A DNA stretch of 10,288 bases from Gracilaria caudata (lineage: Eukaryota; Rhodophyta; Florideophyceae; Gracilariales; Gracilariaceae), in NCBI GenBank assembly GCA_030374735.1, contig JASCIV010000918.1, forward strand, positions 1 through 10,288, written 5' to 3'. The stretch's first letter is position 1. Every line of letters starts with the position of its first letter. This document shows positions 7,201-10,288 of this stretch, in pieces. The translations under genes and the position numbers were made by a program. The notes beneath the pieces were generated by a model. It did no database searches. It was not told where the DNA came from and saw only the letters and a list, made by a program, of their open reading frames with translations.

Positions 7201-8100
7201 TCAAGATATCTGTAACGTAGGCATCACATCTTTCTCGCCCACGAGAATCACAAGCAAGTTGCTCAGCAGGTCCGAGCGCTTCTCCGCACTCATCTGCATG
7301 TGGTCGCCCACCTCGGTGACGGCATCCACAGCAATTTCCTTAGCGCCCTGAACAATGGCCCTTCTCGCGGATATGAGCGCCTCTGCCTGCTGTCGTTTGA
7401 GCATAGCCTGAGCTATCTCCGGCGCATAAGACAGTTCGTTAATGTTGAAAGCCACGATTCTAACGCCAGCAACAGAGCATCTCAACTGCAGCTCATCTCG
7501 CATCTGGTTGGAGATAACAGTGGTCTCAGTGCGTAAACTCGCCGTTTCATCCGAATGCGATTCGTAAGGATAGTTTGACACGATGCGTTTTAGAACGGCT
7601 GGTGCCTGATCTCGCACGAATTTGTGCGGATTGTCAACGTCGATTGCTGCTCTTCTAGCTATGTCAATGTAGTATGTTACAATACCAGAGATAAGAACAG
7701 GGTTTCCGCGAGCATCTATAACCTTGGTGTGTTCCAAATCAAACGTCACCAAGTCGGTATTGACCCAACGCTGTTCCAATCCAATGGCCGTGCGACAATA
7801 GAAACCAGGCTCGGTGATGGTACCGTGATACCCGCCGAAGAAAAGCTCTACCACCGCACGCTTTTCCGGCACGATGAAACAGCTGTTGAACATGAACAAC
7901 CAGTCAAGCGGCGTGGACAAACAGATGGTGTTGTCCTCCTTGTCATTGTGAGCATCGGTGCCAAACACGTTCATGGTCGCTAGTGGCGGCGGAGATGTGG
8001 CGTGCGCCTGCGTGGTGGACATATACGAACGGCGCGCATTATCGACGACTATCGGCGTGCGTTCATTCACCTCATCGCTGGCGTTTGCGTTGAGCTCCAT
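7201..8100 (-). CDS. SPFH/Band 7 domain protein, paralog 1
   Basis: The protein has 299 residues. Residues 1-56 are polar and low in order. Residues ~57-77 hold Cys60, STPLD and a short hydrophobic stretch with Cys74, which may insert in or be acylated to a membrane. The SPFH domain runs from about 78 to 245: EKRAVVELFFG, GTITEPG (93-99), DARGNPVLISGIVTYY (129-144) and DQAPAVLKRIV (164-174). It is followed by the coiled, Ala/Gln-rich YAPEIAQAMLKRQQAEA segment (225-241) and a C-terminal LLSNLLVILVGEKDV (278-292). The C-terminal half matches the widespread slipin-like SPFH proteins that oligomerise and organise membrane domains; the exact function is unknown. It is a tandem paralog of the gene at 9497-10270. 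An internal Met43 (ATG at 7974-7972, context GCGACCATGA) would give 257 residues, exactly the paralog's length and gaplessly alignable, so that may be the real or alternative start. Confidence 0.85.
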   Translation of the reverse strand: MELNANASDEVNERTPIVVDNARRSYMSTTQAHATSPPPLATMNVFGTDAHNDKEDNTICLSTPLDWLFMFNSCFIVPEKRAVVELFFGGYHGTITEPGFYCRTAIGLEQRWVNTDLVTFDLEHTKVIDARGNPVLISGIVTYYIDIARRAAIDVDNPHKFVRDQAPAVLKRIVSNYPYESHSDETASLRTETTVISNQMRDELQLRCSVAGVRIVAFNINELSYAPEIAQAMLKRQQAEALISARRAIVQGAKEIAVDAVTEVGDHMQMSAEKRSDLLSNLLVILVGEKDVMPTLQIS

Positions 8101-8551
8101 GACTACGTCAGAAAGTGCGGAACGACTGTTGAGAAGCGCTCACTGCGCAAGTGTGCGTACCCTTGTCGTAAGGTTGCGATGCGGACGGTCAAATATTTTG
8201 CGAACCGCAACACCGCATACCACAAGGGTAGCCCTTGGTACACGCAAAACAAGGGCCAACGCCCCGGAGCGTTGCAATCCCCCATAGGTGCACCGCTACA
8301 ATACGCACAGCTTTTTTTGCATGCTCAAGAGGCAGCTTTCTGCTCTCCGTTCTACCACGGTAAACGCAGCTAAATCTCACCCCCGGTAAATCTAACCTCA
8401 ACAGCGTTCACCGCAACTGAGCTTCGAACTGACGCTTCCTCCTCGCAAGCACCGGCTTTCTGCGACCTACGTACCTTCGTAGTGCGCGCTGCGCAGATGC
8501 AGGATGTGGATGTGGAGTTCAAACTCTGACGCAGCACTGGGAACGCGGAAC

Positions 8552-8585
8552 GAAGCACTGGTGCTTCACACATGTACGGTACATG
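8552..8585. repeat. Two adjacent short inverted repeats
   Basis: GAAGCAC-TG-GTGCTTC lies at 8552-8567 and CATGTAC-G-GTACATG at 8571-8585. Both have perfect seven-base arms, and they sit three bases apart. They lie about 450 bases upstream of SPFH paralog 1. They could be protein-binding palindromes or hairpins; no known element is recognised. Confidence 0.6.
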
Positions 8586-8612
8586 ATGTACCTTTGTACC
8601 ATGCTTCTGTAC
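8574..8612. promoter_or_regulatory. Cluster of five GTAC motifs
   Basis: GTAC occurs at 8574, 8579, 8588, 8596 and 8609, five times in 39 bases where about one per 256 is expected, with another at 8471. GTAC is the core of copper-response elements in green algae, but whether this organism has such a factor is unknown. A regulatory role is inference. Confidence 0.3.
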
Positions 8613-8850
8613 GTCGCCAACAATAGATCGATTACAGCGCGTCTAGCAGGAATCACTCTGACGTTATCCCCGTTGCCGTTTTGTCTCGTTCCCGCAATTG
8701 GCATCTCCACATTAAAGACGCTGCTCCCGCGTTTTTCTTCTCCGAAATGCAAAAAAGTGGTAAGATCGATTAGTTGGGTGTATCATAACCTACATCATAC
8801 TTTGTACTGTTGCGTCATGTTACTGCATCCGACTCCCCCAAAAGCTTCAT

Positions 8851-9072
8851 CACAGTGATCATCACAATCCGTCATTCTCAACTGTATGGATGTTGATTCT
8901 ATAAACAAAAACTACGTAGAAAGGTGGCCCTCCCCTGAGCTTAATTTCTCTACTGAACAAGCCCAAAATACAGCGGTGACAATTAATCTCTCGCCGGAAT
9001 GACCGATGTAAAACCCTGTCACTGATGCTCGGGCCAGTGGTTCTCAACACCACAGTGATTGTGGGATGTTGA
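8851..9072. repeat. Two areas sharing three short words; hAT-like end sequence
   Basis: CACAGTGAT (8851 and 9051), TTCTCAAC (8875 and 9041) and GGATGTTGA (8888 and 9064) each occur in both areas, in partly different order. The second area begins CAGTGGTTCTCAAC at 9035, like the terminal inverted repeats of hAT-type transposons. No matching opposite end, target duplication or transposase was found, so at most this is a relic. Confidence 0.25.
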
Positions 9073-9496
9073 AACGCGGTCATACACATCGCGTATATCA
9101 CTTTTTTTTTATCTCCTGATTAACATGACGTGTGGCCATTAACACCTGACTTCCATTTCAGCTCGATCAGCTCTATTCGTCGCGAATCACGGTAAGTGCA
9201 CGTGACTTAAATCGCAAGTTGAGCACAAGTTGAAGTCAGTCAAGTTACAGCTAGCGACTACTAGAATGTTAAAGATTAGTAACTGTTTTACAAACGTTCT
9301 CTAGTCTGTGTTAGACGAGTTGATGCTATGGACACAAGAGACAAGTTCCAAGAACATAGAAATGCATTATAAGAAACGTGCACAACATGGATACAACATA
9401 TCTAACCGTCGAAAATTGAAGCATCAGCATAGATATGTGAGTTACATGAGAGAGATAGAACCATCTACAACAGGCAAAACGCAAAAAAAAAGCAAC

Positions 9497-10270
9497 TCAA
9501 GCCACCTGTAAAGTAGGCGTGACATCCTTATCACCCACCAACACAATGAGCAAATTACTGAGTAATTCGGCCTTCTTCTCGTGCGTCAATTGCAATTCAG
9601 TGCCCATATCCTGCACAGCATCCAACGCAATATGCTTTGCACCGCGCACAATGGCCTCTCTGGCCTGTACAAGCGCCTCCGCCTGCTGTCTCTTAAGCAT
9701 TGCCTGCGCAATCTCCGGCGCATAAGAAAGCTCGTTGATACTAAACGTGAGCACCTTCACACCGGCCACAGCGCACTTTGCCTGCAATTCGTCGCGCATT
9801 CGGTTGGACACGTCTGTGGTTTCGGAGCGAAGACTGGGCACATCCGTGGAGCTCGATTCGTACGGAAACTGTGACACCACGCGCTTCAACACAGCCGGAG
9901 CCTGATCATGCACGAAGCGGTGAGGATCGCGCACGTCAATGGCAGCCTTTCTGGTATCCTCGATGAAGTAGGTGACAATGCCCGAAATGACGACCGGATT
10001 GCCGCGCGCGTCGAGTACCTTGGTGTTGGCCATGTCAAAGGTGTTGAGGTCGGTGTCGACGCGACGTAACTCCATGCCCAGACCGGTGCGACAGTAACAG
10101 CCCGGTTCTGTGATGGTGCCGTGGTACTTTCCGAAGAACAGTTCGACGATTTGACGCTTTTCGGGCAGAACGAAGCAGTTGAGACAGGGGAAAATAACGT
10201 CGAGCGGCGTGGACATGCACATCACGTTGTCTGGTTTGAAGGCGGTGGCGGGCGGAACAAAGTCGTCCAT
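9497..10270 (-). CDS. SPFH/Band 7 domain protein, paralog 2
   Basis: The protein has 257 residues, with the same architecture as paralog 1. A short N-terminus is followed by STPLD (20-24) and a hydrophobic stretch with Cys29 and Cys32. The SPFH core has EKRQIVELFFG, GTITEPG, DARGNPVVISGIVTYF and DQAPAVLKRVV. The Ala/Gln-rich helix YAPEIAQAMLKRQQAEA is identical in paralog 1, and the C-terminus ends in LLSNLLIVLVGDKDV. By hand count about 163 of 243 aligned positions are identical to paralog 1 with no gap. It probably oligomerises on membranes to form microdomains. The ATG at 10270 sits in a perfect GCCGCCATGG context. The frame stays open to the window edge (GCC/ACC codons), so an upstream start cannot be excluded. 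Confidence 0.87.
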   Translation of the reverse strand: MDDFVPPATAFKPDNVMCMSTPLDVIFPCLNCFVLPEKRQIVELFFGKYHGTITEPGCYCRTGLGMELRRVDTDLNTFDMANTKVLDARGNPVVISGIVTYFIEDTRKAAIDVRDPHRFVHDQAPAVLKRVVSQFPYESSSTDVPSLRSETTDVSNRMRDELQAKCAVAGVKVLTFSINELSYAPEIAQAMLKRQQAEALVQAREAIVRGAKHIALDAVQDMGTELQLTHEKKAELLSNLLIVLVGDKDVTPTLQVA

Positions 10271-10288
10271 GGCGGCGGCGGTGGCGGG
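10271..10288 (-). promoter_or_regulatory. GCC-rich leader of SPFH paralog 2 (cut by window edge)
   Basis: On the minus strand this is a run of GCC/ACC triplets leading straight into ATGG. It gives an optimal eukaryotic start context. The rest of the leader and the promoter lie outside the window. Confidence 0.4.

Larger units (their letters stand above)
8101..9496. other. Long spacer between the SPFH paralogs, no supported gene
   Basis: The part beside 8100 should contain the promoter of SPFH paralog 1; an AT-rich island CAAATATTTTG lies near 8190. Short inverted repeats occur at 8218-8240 (TACC..AAGGG-TAG-CCCTT-GGTA), 8467-8482 and 8483-8495. GTAC motifs cluster at 8574-8612. Two areas at 8851-8896 and 9041-9072 share several words. 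The right part, about 9080-9496, is AT-richer and leads into the 3' side of SPFH paralog 2, with a nine-T run on the minus strand a few bases past its stop. ORFs at 8583-8858 plus and 9308-9511 plus have no recognisable features. Confidence 0.5.

Noticed and set aside
8583..8858. 91-codon plus-strand ORF with hydrophobic start
   Set aside because: It starts inside a palindrome/GTAC cluster, with no coherent signal peptide or domain; not supported as a gene.
8862..9101. 79-codon minus-strand ORF containing VLRTTGP
   Set aside because: This peptide is what a hAT-like terminal sequence gives when translated; it is not evidence of a protein.
9308..9511. 67-codon plus-strand ORF rich in Lys/His/Ser
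   Set aside because: It lies in AT-rich 3' sequence and runs into the antisense of SPFH paralog 2; no motif.

Overview
This is nuclear DNA of a eukaryote with compact, apparently intronless genes. The best guess is a red alga, possibly a florideophyte of the Chondrus type. That rests on four things: long uninterrupted ORFs with eukaryotic start contexts, a near-50% GC mix, a secreted Hint-domain protein of the algal/protist 'hog' type, and a GT34 glycosyltransferase with an HDEL tail. The lineage is an inference; other algae or protists such as stramenopiles are not excluded.

Layout: a plus-strand gene (211-2364) encodes an alpha/beta hydrolase fused to a Hop/PP5-type TPR domain. That TPR domain is interrupted by a basic, Ser/Arg-rich insertion of about 250 residues. 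Everything else supported lies on the minus strand. From left to right these are: a possible 94-residue protein with a myristoylation-like N-terminus (3279-3563, tentative); a secreted protein with a C-terminal Hedgehog-type Hint domain (4176-5213); a GT34 glycosyltransferase with signal peptide and C-terminal HDEL (5650-6840); and two tandem SPFH/Band 7 paralogs (7201-8100 and 9497-10270). By hand count the paralogs are about two-thirds identical without gaps over 243 residues.

Genes are separated by 0.36-1.8 kb. The stretches 2365-3278, 3564-4175 and 8101-9496 hold no convincing gene, apart from short inverted repeats, a cluster of GTAC motifs and a pair of regions sharing several short words. 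No rRNA, tRNA, CRISPR or intact mobile element was seen.

Functionally, the Hint protein and the HDEL glycosyltransferase both enter the secretory pathway, and the SPFH pair probably scaffolds membrane domains. There is no sequence evidence that the neighbours form one pathway; each appears to be separately transcribed. The most unusual points are the ER-retrieval tail on a GT34 enzyme, the chaperone-binding TPR split by a long insertion yet keeping its clamp residues, and the Hint protein's unfamiliar N-terminal domain.
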